From Arenimonas sp. SCN 70-307 (lineage in GTDB: Bacteria > Pseudomonadota > Gammaproteobacteria > Xanthomonadales > Xanthomonadaceae): 47,396 nt of DNA. The notes under the pieces were generated by a model. The model had not been told where the DNA came from. It searched no databases and saw only the letters and a program-made list of their open reading frames with translations. Of this stretch, positions 18,905 through 28,034 are shown one piece after another. The translations under genes were made by a program, and so were the position numbers. The number at the start of each line of letters is the position of its first letter. The first letter of the stretch is position 1. The stretch spans positions 1 to 47,396 of the forward strand of contig NZ_MEDO01000024.1 in assembly GCF_001724815.1 (NCBI RefSeq), given 5' to 3'.

Positions 18905-20244
18905 GCGAACTCGACCCGGCCCTGCTGGCGCGCATCCAGTTCGCCGCCAACATCAGCTTCCACATCCTGTTCCCGACGATCACCATCGCGCTGGGCTGGT
19001 TCCTGCTGTTCTTCAAGCTGCGCTTCGTGCGCACGGGGGAGCAGCACTGGCTCGACGCCTACTACTTCTGGGTGAAGGTGTTCGCGTTGACCTTCGCGCT
19101 GGGCGTGGTCAGTGGCATCACCATGAGCTTCCAGTTCGGCACCAACTGGCCGGGCTTCATGGAGACGGTGGGCAACATCGCCGGCCCGCTGCTGGCCTAC
19201 GAGGTGCTGACGGCCTTCTTCCTCGAGGCCAGCTTCCTCGGGATCATGCTTTTCGGGCGCAAGCGCGTCGGCGAGCGCATGCACACCCTGGCCACCGCGC
19301 TGGTGGCGGGCGGCACCACGCTGTCGGCGTTCTGGATCCTGGCGCTCAACTCCTGGATGCAGACGCCGGTGGGCTTCGAGATGATCGACGGCGTGGCGCA
19401 CCCGACCGACTGGTTCGCCATCGTCTTCAACCCGTCGTTCCCGTACCGGCTCAGCCACATGCTGCTGGCCTCGGGCCTGACCGCGTCCTTCCTGGTGGCG
19501 GGCCTGTCGGCCTATCGCTGGCTGCGCGGCGACCGCGGCCAGGACGTGCGCGCCGCGCTGCGCGCCGGCGTGTTCGTGGCGGCGCTGCTGATCCCGCTGC
19601 AGATCCTGGCCGGCGACCTGCACGGCCTGAACACGCTCGAGCACCAGCCGGCCAAGGTGGCGGCGATGGAAGGCGTGTGGCAGGACGAAAAGGGCGCGCC
19701 CGCGCTGATCTTCGCCATTCCCAATGAAGAGACGCGCAGCAACGACTACGCCATCGGCATCCCCAAGCTCGCCAGCCTCATCCTCACCCACGACCCCGAC
19801 GGCGAGATCAAGGGCCTGGATTCCTTCATCGGCGAGCACCCGCCGGTGGCGCCGGTGTTCTGGGGCTTCCGGGTGATGGTGGGCATCGGCCTGCTGATGC
19901 TGGCGGTCTCGTGGTGGACGGCCTGGCGCCTGCGACGCGGCGGCGAGCCTTCGATGTGGCAGGCGCGTGCGCTGCTGGCGATGACCTTCTCGGGCTGGGT
20001 GGCGACGCTGGCCGGCTGGTACGTCACCGAGATCGGCCGCCAGCCCTGGCTGGTGACCGGCGTGCTGCGCACCGGCGACGCCATCTCGGCCACGCCGGCG
20101 CCCATCATCGGCATCAGCCTGGCGGCCTACCTGCTGCTCTACGTGGCGCTGCTGGCGGCCTACGTCTCGGTGCTGTTCTACCTGGCCCGCCACCGCGGCA
20201 AACCCGACCACCGCCCGGCCGTGGCCGGCCTGCAGGAGGCCTGA
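18901..20244 (+). CDS. cydA: Cytochrome bd ubiquinol oxidase subunit I
   Basis: 447 aa, short-Q-loop form (cyanide-insensitive oxidase-like). This inner-membrane subunit binds hemes b558, b595 and d and oxidises quinol. Seen: QFAANISFHILFPTITIALG with an early His, FQFGTNWPGFMETVGN, LNSWMQTPVGFEM, FPYRLSHMLLASGLTASF with a heme-ligand-type His, and the family signature region YVTEIGRQPWLVTGVLRT. About nine transmembrane segments. The ATG overlaps the regulator stop; cydB follows after one base. Serves respiration at low oxygen or under stress. Confidence 0.96.
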   Translation: MSELDPALLARIQFAANISFHILFPTITIALGWFLLFFKLRFVRTGEQHWLDAYYFWVKVFALTFALGVVSGITMSFQFGTNWPGFMETVGNIAGPLLAYEVLTAFFLEASFLGIMLFGRKRVGERMHTLATALVAGGTTLSAFWILALNSWMQTPVGFEMIDGVAHPTDWFAIVFNPSFPYRLSHMLLASGLTASFLVAGLSAYRWLRGDRGQDVRAALRAGVFVAALLIPLQILAGDLHGLNTLEHQPAKVAAMEGVWQDEKGAPALIFAIPNEETRSNDYAIGIPKLASLILTHDPDGEIKGLDSFIGEHPPVAPVFWGFRVMVGIGLLMLAVSWWTAWRLRRGGEPSMWQARALLAMTFSGWVATLAGWYVTEIGRQPWLVTGVLRTGDAISATPAPIIGISLAAYLLLYVALLAAYVSVLFYLARHRGKPDHRPAVAGLQEA

Positions 20245-20245
20245 G

Positions 20246-21238
20246 ATGGAAACGACGCTGCCGCTGGTGTTCACGGCGCTGATGGCGCTGGCGATGCTGC
20301 TCTACGTGGTGCTCGACGGCTACGACCTGGGCGTGGGCATTTTGCTGCGCGGCGCGGGCGACGCCGACAAGGACCGCATGATCGCCTCGATCGGCCCGTT
20401 CTGGGACGCCAACGAGACCTGGCTGGTGCTGGGCGTGGGCCTGCTGCTGGTGGCCTTCCCGATGGCGCACGGCGTCATCCTCGGCGCGCTCTACCTGCCG
20501 GTGGCGGCGATGCTGATCGGCCTGATCCTGCGCGGGGTGGCCTTCGACTTCCGGGTCAAGGCGCGCGCGGCGCACAAGCCGCTGTGGAACGCGGCCTTCT
20601 GGGCCGGCTCGGTGCTGGCGGCCTTTTCGCAGGGCTACATGCTGGGCAGCTACGTGCTGGGATTCCGCGACGACCTGGTGGGCACGCTGTTCGCGGTGTC
20701 GATCGGCCTGTCGCTGGTGGCGGGCTATGCGCTGCTGGGCGCGGGCTGGCTGGTGCTCAAGGCCGAGGGCGAGCTGCGCGCCAAGGCGCTGCGCTGGGCC
20801 TACGCCAGCCTGTGGCTCACGGGCCTGGGCATCGCGGCGGTGTCGGTGGCGACGCCCTGGGTGAGCCCGCGCATCTTCGAGAAGTGGTTCGCGCTGCCGC
20901 AGCTGCTGTTCCTGCTGCCGGTGCCGGTGCTGACGACGCTGGTGTTCGCGGCCACGGAAGGTGCGATCCGCCGGCTGCGCCGCGGCGAAACCTCGCGCGA
21001 CTGGATTCCCTTCGCCGGCGCGGTGTCGCTGTTCGTGCTGGCCTTCGGCGGCCTGGCCTACAGCCTCTTCCCCTACCTGGTGATCGACCGAATCACGATC
21101 TGGGACGCGGCCGCCGCGCCCGGCTCGCTGCTGATCATGCTCGTCGGCGCCGCCATCACCCTGCCCATGATCGCCGTCTACACGGTCTACGTGTACCGCG
21201 TCTTCTGGGGCCGCACCGCCGAACTCGAATACCTCTGA
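20246..21238 (+). CDS. cydB: Cytochrome bd ubiquinol oxidase subunit II
   Basis: 330 aa. Starts with LPLVFTALMALAMLLYVVLD then GYDLGVGIL, the CydB hallmark, followed by FWDANETWLVLGVG and GLILRGVAFDFRVKA. About eight to nine transmembrane segments. Pairs with CydA in the oxidase. No small CydX-type ORF is visible directly downstream; the next gene is on the other strand after 36 bases. Confidence 0.96.
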   Translation: METTLPLVFTALMALAMLLYVVLDGYDLGVGILLRGAGDADKDRMIASIGPFWDANETWLVLGVGLLLVAFPMAHGVILGALYLPVAAMLIGLILRGVAFDFRVKARAAHKPLWNAAFWAGSVLAAFSQGYMLGSYVLGFRDDLVGTLFAVSIGLSLVAGYALLGAGWLVLKAEGELRAKALRWAYASLWLTGLGIAAVSVATPWVSPRIFEKWFALPQLLFLLPVPVLTTLVFAATEGAIRRLRRGETSRDWIPFAGAVSLFVLAFGGLAYSLFPYLVIDRITIWDAAAAPGSLLIMLVGAAITLPMIAVYTVYVYRVFWGRTAELEYL

Positions 21239-21274
21239 CGCCCCCCTGCGTGGCTTCAGCGGGAAGCGGGACCG

Positions 21275-21769
21275 TCAGCGGCAGGTGGGGAGGCGGGTGG
21301 CGGCGGGGTAGTTGCTGGCGCGGCACTGCCAGTCGAAGCCGCCGTCGGCGGTGGGCGTGGGGGTGAGCCGGATGACGCCGCCGCGGGCCACGTGCGGCTT
21401 GAGCGAGATCGAGACCACACCCTGGGTCTGCACCGTGATGCCGGCCACCGGCCCGCCGGCGTGGTCGCCGGGCACGCCCAGGCCCAGCTGGGCCAGGCTC
21501 TGCGGCCAGTCGCCGCGATCGGCGAAATAGCCCTCCACCGCGCTGCGCACGGCGGCGCTGCGCTCGATCGCGTCGAGGGCCTCCGCTTGCGCGGGCGGCG
21601 GCGGGGGCGCTTCGGTGGCCGTGGCGGCATCGGCCTGCTGCGCGGCTGCGCTGGCGGCGGGTTCGCCCTCGGCCGGCAACGTGGCGAAATGCACCGATAC
21701 CCGGTACGCGACCAGCGAGAACAGCACCACGACGACCAGGGCGACGACGATGTAGGCGGGTGATCTCAT
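21275..21769 (-). CDS. Pilin-like membrane-anchored protein
   Basis: 164 aa from the ATG at 21769 (an upstream ATG at 21802 adds 11 residues). One N-terminal hydrophobic segment (AYIVVALVVVVLFSLVAYRV) is followed by an Ala/Pro-rich linker (AAQQADAATATEAPPPPPAQ) and a C-terminal domain that resembles the globular part of type IV pilins: AVRSAVEGYFADRGDWPQSL, ISLKPHV, GGVIRLTPT, FDWQCRASNY and a final Cys (PTCR) able to form the C-terminal disulfide. There is no prepilin peptidase site, so it is a pilin-like domain on a membrane anchor and probably not an assembled pilin. Confidence 0.75.
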   Translation of the reverse strand: MRSPAYIVVALVVVVLFSLVAYRVSVHFATLPAEGEPAASAAAQQADAATATEAPPPPPAQAEALDAIERSAAVRSAVEGYFADRGDWPQSLAQLGLGVPGDHAGGPVAGITVQTQGVVSISLKPHVARGGVIRLTPTPTADGGFDWQCRASNYPAATRLPTCR

Positions 21770-21821
21770 CCGGGCGAGTGCAGGTCGTGGCCACGCGGCC
21801 ACGACCCGAGTCTACCCGCGA

Positions 21822-23858
21822 TCAGTCGTCGTCGTGTCGAGGCCGGAACGACTCCACCAGCTGCTTCTGCACCTGCGGCGGCACCGGCTCGTAGTGGCTG
21901 AACTCGAGTTCGTAGCGACCGCGGCCCGCCGTGGCGCCCTTGAGCTCGGCGGCATAGTCGCCCAGCTCCGACAGCGGCACCTGCGCACGCACCAGGATCT
22001 CGCCGCCGCGCCCGGCGTCGGTGCCGTGGATGCGCGCGCGCTTGCCGGCCAGCTGTCCCGTGATGTCGCCCATGTGCTGCTCGGGCACCGCCACCGTCAG
22101 GTCGACGATGGGTTCGAGCACCTGCGGGCGCGCCTTGAGCACGGCGTCCAGGAAGGCCTTCTTGCCGGCCGCGACGAAGGCCACTTCCTTCGAATCGACG
22201 CTGTGGTACTTGCCGTCGTACACCGTCACGCGCACGTCCTGCAGCTGGTAGCCGGCGATGGCGCCGCCGTCGAGCACCTGGCGCACGCCCTTTTCCACCG
22301 CCGGGATGAACTGGCCCGGGATGGTGCCGCCCTTGACCGCGTCGACGAACTCGAAGCCCTTGCCGCGCTCCAGCGGCTCGATGCGCAGGTACACCTCGCC
22401 GAACTGGCCGGCGCCACCGGTCTGCTTCTTGTGGCGGTGGTGGCCCTCGGCGGGGGCGGCGATGGTTTCGCGGTAGGCGATGCGCGGCGGGCGGGTCACC
22501 ACGTCCACGCCGTAGCGCTCGCGGATGCGCTCGAGCATCACCCGCAGGTGCAGCTCGCCCAGCCCGCGCACGACCGTTTCGTTGAGTTCGTGGTTGTGCT
22601 CGACGTGGAAGCCCGGGTCCTCCTCGGACAACTTGTGCAGGGCCGTGGCCAGCTTCTGCTCCTGGCCGCGGGTGGCGGCCTCGATGGCCAGGCCGAACAT
22701 CGGCTTGGGGAAGTCGAGGGGCCTGAGCCGGATGTCGTCCTCGTCGTGGCTGTCGTGCAGCACCGCATCGAAGTGGATCTCGTCGATCTTGGCCACCGCG
22801 GCGATGTCGCCCGGGATGGCGCGCTCGATCTCGACGTGCTCCTTGCCCTTGAGCTTGAACAGGTGGCCGACCTTGAAGGGCTTGCGGCCATCGTCGATGA
22901 ACAGCTGGCTGTCGCGCCGCACCGTGCCCTGGAAGACGCGGAAGACGCTGAGCTTGCCGACGAAGGGGTCGTTGACGATCTTGAAGACGTCGGCCACCAC
23001 ATGGGCGGCCGGGTCCGGCGTGGCGACGAAGGGCTGGCCGTTCTTCTCGAAGGGCGGCGGGTTGCCCTCGAGCGGGTTGGGGAAGAGCTTCTCGGCCAGG
23101 TCGAGCAGCTCCTTCACGCCCACGCCGTTGCGCGCCGAGACGAAGCACACCGGCACCAGGTGGCCCTCGCGCAGGCATTGCTCGAAGGCGTCGTGCAGGG
23201 CCTGGCCGGACAGGCCTTCCTCGCCGTCCTCGAGGTAGCGCTCCATCACCTGCTCGTTGATCTCGACCACCTGGTCGACGATGCGCTGGTGCGCCTCGGC
23301 CACGGGGCCGAGGTCGGATTCGCCCTCGGGGTTGAAGAAGCAGTCCACCACGCGCGTGCCCTTGCCGGCGGGCAGGTTGATGGGCAGGCATTCGGGGCCG
23401 AAGGCCTCGCGCAGCTCCTCGAGCAGGGCGGGCAGGTGCCCCGGGTCGATGTCCATCTTGTTGACCACCAGCACGCGGCACAGGTTGCGCGCCCGCGCGT
23501 ATTCCATGATGCGGCGCGTGCCGTACTCGACGCCGTTGGCGGCATTGACCACCACGGCCACCGTTTCCACGGCGCTGAAGGCCGACAGGGTGGGGCCGCG
23601 GAAATCGGCGTAGCCGGGCGTGTCGATCAGGTTCAGGTGCACGCCGGCGTGGTCGGTGCTGGCGATGGCGGTGTTGAGGGAGTGGCCGCGGGCCTTCTCC
23701 ATCGGGTCGAAGTCGGACACGGTGCTTCCGCGTTCGAGGCTGCCTGCCGCGGGAATGGCGCCGCCGGCATGCAGCAGGGCTTCGAAAAGCGTGGTCTTGC
23801 CGGCGCCGGCGTGGCCTGCCAGGGCCACGTTGCGGATTTGCTGGGTGCTGTAGGACAT
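21822..23858 (-). CDS. Elongation factor G-like translational GTPase (EF-G2 type)
   Basis: 678 aa. G1 is GHAGAGKTT (residues 15-23), G3 LIDTPGYADF, G4 NKMD. EF-G domains II-V follow (GLGELHLRVMLERIRERYGV in domain III/IV, PQVLEPIVDLTVAVPEQHMG in domain V). The P-loop GHAGAGKTT and divergent N-terminus mark it as the EF-G-like paralogue rather than the main FusA, which normally sits with rpsL/rpsG/tuf. The start at 23858 was chosen because GGGAGGAA lies 7-14 bases upstream; the frame is open further upstream without another good start. Its role is not settled in the family. Confidence 0.88.
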   Translation of the reverse strand: MSYSTQQIRNVALAGHAGAGKTTLFEALLHAGGAIPAAGSLERGSTVSDFDPMEKARGHSLNTAIASTDHAGVHLNLIDTPGYADFRGPTLSAFSAVETVAVVVNAANGVEYGTRRIMEYARARNLCRVLVVNKMDIDPGHLPALLEELREAFGPECLPINLPAGKGTRVVDCFFNPEGESDLGPVAEAHQRIVDQVVEINEQVMERYLEDGEEGLSGQALHDAFEQCLREGHLVPVCFVSARNGVGVKELLDLAEKLFPNPLEGNPPPFEKNGQPFVATPDPAAHVVADVFKIVNDPFVGKLSVFRVFQGTVRRDSQLFIDDGRKPFKVGHLFKLKGKEHVEIERAIPGDIAAVAKIDEIHFDAVLHDSHDEDDIRLRPLDFPKPMFGLAIEAATRGQEQKLATALHKLSEEDPGFHVEHNHELNETVVRGLGELHLRVMLERIRERYGVDVVTRPPRIAYRETIAAPAEGHHRHKKQTGGAGQFGEVYLRIEPLERGKGFEFVDAVKGGTIPGQFIPAVEKGVRQVLDGGAIAGYQLQDVRVTVYDGKYHSVDSKEVAFVAAGKKAFLDAVLKARPQVLEPIVDLTVAVPEQHMGDITGQLAGKRARIHGTDAGRGGEILVRAQVPLSELGDYAAELKGATAGRGRYELEFSHYEPVPPQVQKQLVESFRPRHDDD

Positions 23859-24076
23859 GAGGCCGTTCCTCCCGAGGCTGGGTGGTTGGGCCGTCATGGT
23901 CGGCGGCGCGATGGCGCTGCCTTCATCGGTCGTCTGGCGCGACCGCGCGTCGGTCATGGCGGACGCCCGGCCGCAGCCGGGGGCACCCAGCCTTCCACCG
24001 GCGGCGGGCGGGGTCAAGTGCGGGGCGTTAGACTGGCCCCCCGGCCGCGCCGCGGCCAGCGAACGGAGGATTCCCC

Positions 24077-24505
24077 ATGGCCATCAAGCGCCACGCCACC
24101 GCCCACTGGGAAGGCAACCTCGAGTCCGGCCAGGGCCGGATGAGCACGCCGCAGAGCGGACTGTTCGAGGACACCCGTTATTCGTTCAAGACCCGTTTCG
24201 CCGACGAGAAGGGCACCAATCCCGAGGAACTGCTGGCGGCCGCGCACGCGGGCTGCTACTCGATGGCGCTGAGCTTCATCCTGCAGAACGCCGGCCACAC
24301 CGCCGGGCGCATCGACACGCGCGCGGAAGTCAGCGTGGAGATGTCGCCGGGCCCGCACGTCACTGGCGTGCATCTGGTGGTCAAGGGCAGCGTGCCGGGC
24401 CTGTCCGAGGACGAATTCCTGCGTTTCGCGGGGGACGCCAAGGCCAATTGCGTGATCTCCAAGGTGCTCAGCGTGCCGATCAGCATGGATGCGACGTTTG
24501 TCTGA
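24077..24505 (+). CDS. osmC: OsmC family peroxiredoxin
   Basis: 142 aa. OsmC/Ohr fold with both redox cysteines: AHAGCYSMALSF (peroxidatic region) and KANCVISKVLSVPI. The N-terminal AIKRHATAHWEGNLESGQGR and NPEELLAAAHAGC match OsmC rather than Ohr. It reduces organic hydroperoxides using dithiol donors. GGAGGA lies 9 bases before the ATG. Its 3' end overlaps the alpha/beta hydrolase gene by 17 bases. Confidence 0.93.
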   Translation: MAIKRHATAHWEGNLESGQGRMSTPQSGLFEDTRYSFKTRFADEKGTNPEELLAAAHAGCYSMALSFILQNAGHTAGRIDTRAEVSVEMSPGPHVTGVHLVVKGSVPGLSEDEFLRFAGDAKANCVISKVLSVPISMDATFV

Positions 24506-25259
24506 AGCGGGCGGCAGCGCCGTGTTCGTGCACGGCGCCGGTGGCGGCGGCTGGGAGTGGACGGTCTGGTCGCGGGTGCTCTCGGCCGCGGGCTGGCAGG
24601 TACTGGCGCCGGACCTGCGGCCGGCGCCCGGCGGCCTGGCCGGGACGCGGCTTGCCGACTATGCGACGCAGGTGCGGGGTTGGCTCGACGCGGCGCCGCG
24701 GCCGCGCCTGCTGCTGGGCGCGAGCCTGGGCGGGCTGCTGGCGGCGATGCACGCCGACGCGTCCGACGCGTTGGTGCTGGTGAACCCGATGCCGCCGGCC
24801 GGCCTGCCCGGCGCCGCGCCGCGGCCGGCGATCGTGCACTGGGGCCGCACGGCTTCGCTGGCCGGCACGCGCCGGGCCATGCCGGGCGCCGACGACGCGG
24901 CGGCGCTGTTCGCCTTCCGCCGCTGGCGCGACGAATCGGGCGCGGCGCTGGACGAAGCCGCCGCGGGCACCACGCTGCCCCCGCCGCGCGTGCCGGTGCT
25001 GGTCATCGCCTCCGACGCCGACACCGACATTCCGCCGGCCACCTCGCAAGCCCTGGCCGACGCCTGGGGTGCCGACTTCCTCTCCACCCCCGGCAGCCAC
25101 GTCGACCCCTTGCTCGGCCGCCACGCCGCCCCCCTCGCAACCCAAACCCTCGCCTGGGCCACGAGAAACGGGGTCAGGTTCACTTCCGGAACGCTGGGGC
25201 GCAGTGGCCCTGGCGTCCCAAACACCCCGCGAGGCGCTACTGTGCGCGGGCGGGTGTAG
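24489..25259 (+). CDS. Alpha/beta hydrolase with repeat-encoded C-terminal extension
   Basis: 256 aa. The oxyanion region is FVHGAGGGGWEW, the nucleophile elbow GASLGG (Ser), the acid VIASDADTDIP (Asp) and the base GSHVDPL (His). Substrate unknown. After TQTLAWATRN the frame runs into a GGGGTCAGGTTCACTT element (from 25165), so the last 33 or so residues (NGVRFTSGTLGRSG...) are encoded by the repeat and its flank. In the comparable position behind murD2 the same repeat follows a TGA; here the codon is CGA, giving read-through. It overlaps osmC and is probably cotranscribed with it. Confidence 0.85.
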   Translation: MRRLSEAGGSAVFVHGAGGGGWEWTVWSRVLSAAGWQVLAPDLRPAPGGLAGTRLADYATQVRGWLDAAPRPRLLLGASLGGLLAAMHADASDALVLVNPMPPAGLPGAAPRPAIVHWGRTASLAGTRRAMPGADDAAALFAFRRWRDESGAALDEAAAGTTLPPPRVPVLVIASDADTDIPPATSQALADAWGADFLSTPGSHVDPLLGRHAAPLATQTLAWATRNGVRFTSGTLGRSGPGVPNTPRGATVRGRV

Positions 25260-25298
25260 CGCTCGTTTCAATCGTTGATGTTCCCTGATCCCATTTCG
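25165..25298. repeat. GGGGTCAGG-family element, copy 1 (degenerate)
   Basis: The left arm GAAACGGGGTCAGGTTCACT starts at 25165 inside the hydrolase frame. A decayed inverted partner around 25277-25298 (GTTCCCTGATCCCATTTC) keeps the CCTGA-CCC-TTTC pattern with several mismatches. The centre is about 90 nt and unpaired. The left arm is certain; the pairing is a weak call. Confidence 0.65.
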
Positions 25299-25309
25299 TG
25301 GAGGCGGTG

Positions 25310-26965
25310 ATGCGTCGAGTGGCACTGGTGATGGCGTTGGCGGCGGCGTGTGGCGTGGCGCAGGCCGAGGGGGAGTCGCTGCTGGTGGCGGGGCGCATCC
25401 ACACCGGGGATCCCGGCCAGCCGGTGGTCGAAGCCATGGCCTGGGATGCGAAGGGGCGCGTGCTGGCGGTGGGTCGCGCGGCGGACCTCGCCCGGCGTTT
25501 CCCGCAAGCCGAGCGACATGAAGCGCCCGGCGCCACCGTCGTGCCGGGCCTGGTCGATGCCCATGCGCACCTGATGAACCTGGGCTTCGCCCTGCTGCGC
25601 GCCGACCTCGTCGACGCCGGGAGCAAGGACGAAGTCATCGCCCGCCTCAAGGCTTTCGAAGCCACGCTGCCCGAAGGTGCCTGGCTGCTCGGCCGCGGCT
25701 GGGACCAGAACGACTGGCCGGGCAAGGAATTCCCCACCGCCGCCGACCTCGATGCCGCGTTCCCCGACCGCCCGGTCTGGCTCGAGCGCGTCGATGGCCA
25801 CGCCGGCTGGGCCAACACGGCCGCGATCCGTGCCGCCACGCGCGATCTGTCCGGCGACTGGCAGCCCGAGGGCGGCCGCATCCTGCGCGACGCCCGGGGC
25901 CAGCCCACGGGCGTCTTCATCGACACCGCCTCGGCCTTCATCGACGCCGCCGTGCCGCCGCCGGACGAGGCGCTGCGCGCCGAAGCGCTGGAGCGCGCGC
26001 TCGAAGCCGCCGTCGCCAACGGCCTCACCGGCGTTCACGACATGGGCGCGTCGCTGGCCGACCTGCGCCTGATGCGCAGCTTTGCCGACGCCGGCAAGCT
26101 GCCGCTGCGCGTGCGCGCCTACGCCAACGGCGACGCCGAAGCGCTGGATGCACTGTGCGCGATGGGCGCCTACGAGCACGCCTCGGGCCGCCTGGCCATG
26201 CGCGGCGTGAAGTTCTACGTCGACGGCGCGCTCGGCAGCCGCGGCGCCGCGCTCATCGAGGACTACAGCGACGAGCCGGGCCACCGCGGCCTGCTCGTCA
26301 CCGAGCCGGCGGCTTATGCGGCCGGCGTGGCCAAGGCCCGCGACTGCGGCATCCAGCCGGCCAGCCACGCCATCGGCGACCGCGGCAACCGCATCGTGCT
26401 CGACACCTACGCGCAGGCGCTGGGCGACCAGGCCACCGGCGACCACCGCTGGCGCGTCGAGCACGCCCAGGTGGTGCACCGCGACGACCTGCCGCGTTTC
26501 GCCGCGCTGAAGGTGATCGCCTCGATGCAGCCCACCCACGCCACCTCCGACATGCCCTGGGCCGAGGCCCGCGTCGGCCGCGAGCGGCTGTACGGCGCCT
26601 ACGCCTGGCAACGCCTGCGTGCGCTGGGCGTGCCGCTGGCGCTGGGCTCGGACTTCCCAGTCGAGTCGGTGGACCCGCGCCTGGGCCTGTATTCCTCGGT
26701 GACCCGCCAGGACCTGGCCGGTTCGCCCGCCAGCGGCTGGCTGGCCGACCAGCGCCTCTCGCCCGACCAGGCGCTGCAGGGCTTCACCGCCGGTGCCGCC
26801 CACGCCGCGTTCGACGAAGACGAAACCGGCCGCCTGGTGCCGGGCCTGCGCGCCGACTTCGTGGTGTTCGACGCCGATCCGCTGACGGTCGCGCCGGCGC
26901 AGCTGCCGAAGCTCAAGGTCCTCTCGACCTGGGTCGACGGCCAAGCCGTTTACACCGCCCGGTAA
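25310..26965 (+). CDS. Secreted amidohydrolase (YtcJ-like)
   Basis: 551 aa. A signal peptide (MRRVALVMALAAACGVAQAE) precedes an amidohydrolase family 3 domain: PGLVDAHAHLMNLG (metal-binding His-x-His), GAWLLGRGWDQNDWPG, RVDGHAGWANT, GVHDMGASL, VKFYVDGALGSRGAAL, ASHAIGDRGNR, RVEHAQVV and LGSDFPVESVDPRLG, all in YtcJ order. It hydrolyses a C-N bond in an unknown substrate, probably in the periplasm. The start at 25310 was preferred over the ATG at 25298 because it gives a clean signal peptide and has GGAGG upstream. The TAA stop lies inside the inverted repeat at 26961. Confidence 0.92.
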   Translation: MRRVALVMALAAACGVAQAEGESLLVAGRIHTGDPGQPVVEAMAWDAKGRVLAVGRAADLARRFPQAERHEAPGATVVPGLVDAHAHLMNLGFALLRADLVDAGSKDEVIARLKAFEATLPEGAWLLGRGWDQNDWPGKEFPTAADLDAAFPDRPVWLERVDGHAGWANTAAIRAATRDLSGDWQPEGGRILRDARGQPTGVFIDTASAFIDAAVPPPDEALRAEALERALEAAVANGLTGVHDMGASLADLRLMRSFADAGKLPLRVRAYANGDAEALDALCAMGAYEHASGRLAMRGVKFYVDGALGSRGAALIEDYSDEPGHRGLLVTEPAAYAAGVAKARDCGIQPASHAIGDRGNRIVLDTYAQALGDQATGDHRWRVEHAQVVHRDDLPRFAALKVIASMQPTHATSDMPWAEARVGRERLYGAYAWQRLRALGVPLALGSDFPVESVDPRLGLYSSVTRQDLAGSPASGWLADQRLSPDQALQGFTAGAAHAAFDEDETGRLVPGLRADFVVFDADPLTVAPAQLPKLKVLSTWVDGQAVYTAR

Positions 26966-27039
26966 AGAAAGGGGGTCAGGTTCACTTATCGCCCGCGCTC
27001 CGCGCAGGCGATAAGTGAACCTGACCCCCTTTCTTTACC
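26961..27039. repeat. GGGGTCAGG-family element, copy 2 (33-bp perfect inverted repeat)
   Basis: Arms 26961-26993 and 27007-27039 are perfect reverse complements around a 13-nt loop; the core is GGGGGTCAGGTTCACTTATC. It lies exactly between convergent genes and contains the stop codons of both (26963-26965 and 27037-27035). The hairpin with CTTTCTTTA after the C-run could terminate transcripts from both sides. Confidence 0.93.
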
Positions 27040-27907
27040 AGTCGAGGGTGCCGCGCACGACGGTCTGCACCTGGCCGCCGGACCAGACTTCGCCCTCGGC
27101 GTCGACCTGCAGGTAGAGGCGGGCATCGTGGCCGACTTCGCGGCCCTGGCTGACGACGTAGCGGCCGTCGGCGTGGGGCAGGGCGCCGGCGTGGTGCAGC
27201 CAGGCGGCCAGGGTGGCGTTGGCGGCGCCGGAGGCGGCGTCCTCCACCTGGGCGGGCTGGCCGACGAAGGCGCGCACGGCCAGGTCGTGCTCCGCGCCGG
27301 CGCAGCGCGCGTAGACGCACACGCCCATCGATTCCGTGTCCGCCGCCAGCGCGGCGATCGCGGCCCAGGGCGGCGACAGCGAACGCAGCGCGGCCTCGTC
27401 GCGCAGTTCCACCAGCCACCAGCGCCGGCCGCCGTCCATCAGCACGGGCGGCAGGGCGCCCAGCGGCAGGCCGGCGAGCACTGCCTGCAGGCGGGGCGCG
27501 TCGGCCGAGCCCACTTCCAGCACCCGCGCCCGCGGTGCGCGCACCGACAGGCGCCGCGCCGCACCTTCGCCCTCGACGCGGACCGGCAGCGCGCCCACCG
27601 CGCACTCCTGCACCAGCAGCCCGTCGCGCGGCGTCGCCAGGCCCGCCTCGAGCACCGCATGGGCGCTGCCGATGCTCGGATGCCCGGCGAAGGGCACCTC
27701 GCGGCGCGGGCTGAAGATGCGCAGCCGGTAGCTGCCTTCCGGCGTGGCCGGCGGCAGAACGAAGGTGGTTTCCGGCAGCCGGGTCCAGCGGGCGATGGCC
27801 TGCATGGTGGCGTCGTCGAGGCCGTCGGCGTCGAACACCACGGCCAGCGGGTTGCCGTCGCCCGGACGGGCGGCGAACACGTCGAGTTGCACGAAGCGGC
27901 GTTGCAT
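27035..27907 (-). CDS. PhzF family isomerase-like protein
   Basis: 290 aa. PhzF/DapF-like fold: QLDVFAARPGDGNPLAVVFD, LPETTFVLPP (catalytic Glu region), EVPFAGHPSIGSAHAVLEAG and the second-domain motif EDAASGAANATLAAWL (usually EDPxTGSA). PhzF relatives catalyse isomerisations; outside phenazine clusters the substrates are largely unknown, and no phenazine genes are present here. The ATG at 27907 is the start that gives QRRFVQLDVF. The gene ends within the inverted repeat. Confidence 0.9.
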   Translation of the reverse strand: MQRRFVQLDVFAARPGDGNPLAVVFDADGLDDATMQAIARWTRLPETTFVLPPATPEGSYRLRIFSPRREVPFAGHPSIGSAHAVLEAGLATPRDGLLVQECAVGALPVRVEGEGAARRLSVRAPRARVLEVGSADAPRLQAVLAGLPLGALPPVLMDGGRRWWLVELRDEAALRSLSPPWAAIAALAADTESMGVCVYARCAGAEHDLAVRAFVGQPAQVEDAASGAANATLAAWLHHAGALPHADGRYVVSQGREVGHDARLYLQVDAEGEVWSGGQVQTVVRGTLDW

Positions 27908-28034
27908 GGGGCGTCCTGCCCGGTGGGGGATGCGCAGGTTACCAGCCCGGCCCCCGCGCCGCGCCGGCGGGGCTTCGTTTACACTCGTCCGGCCCGCGCG
28001 CCGACTGCGCCGGCCCCCTCGACAAGACCACGCC

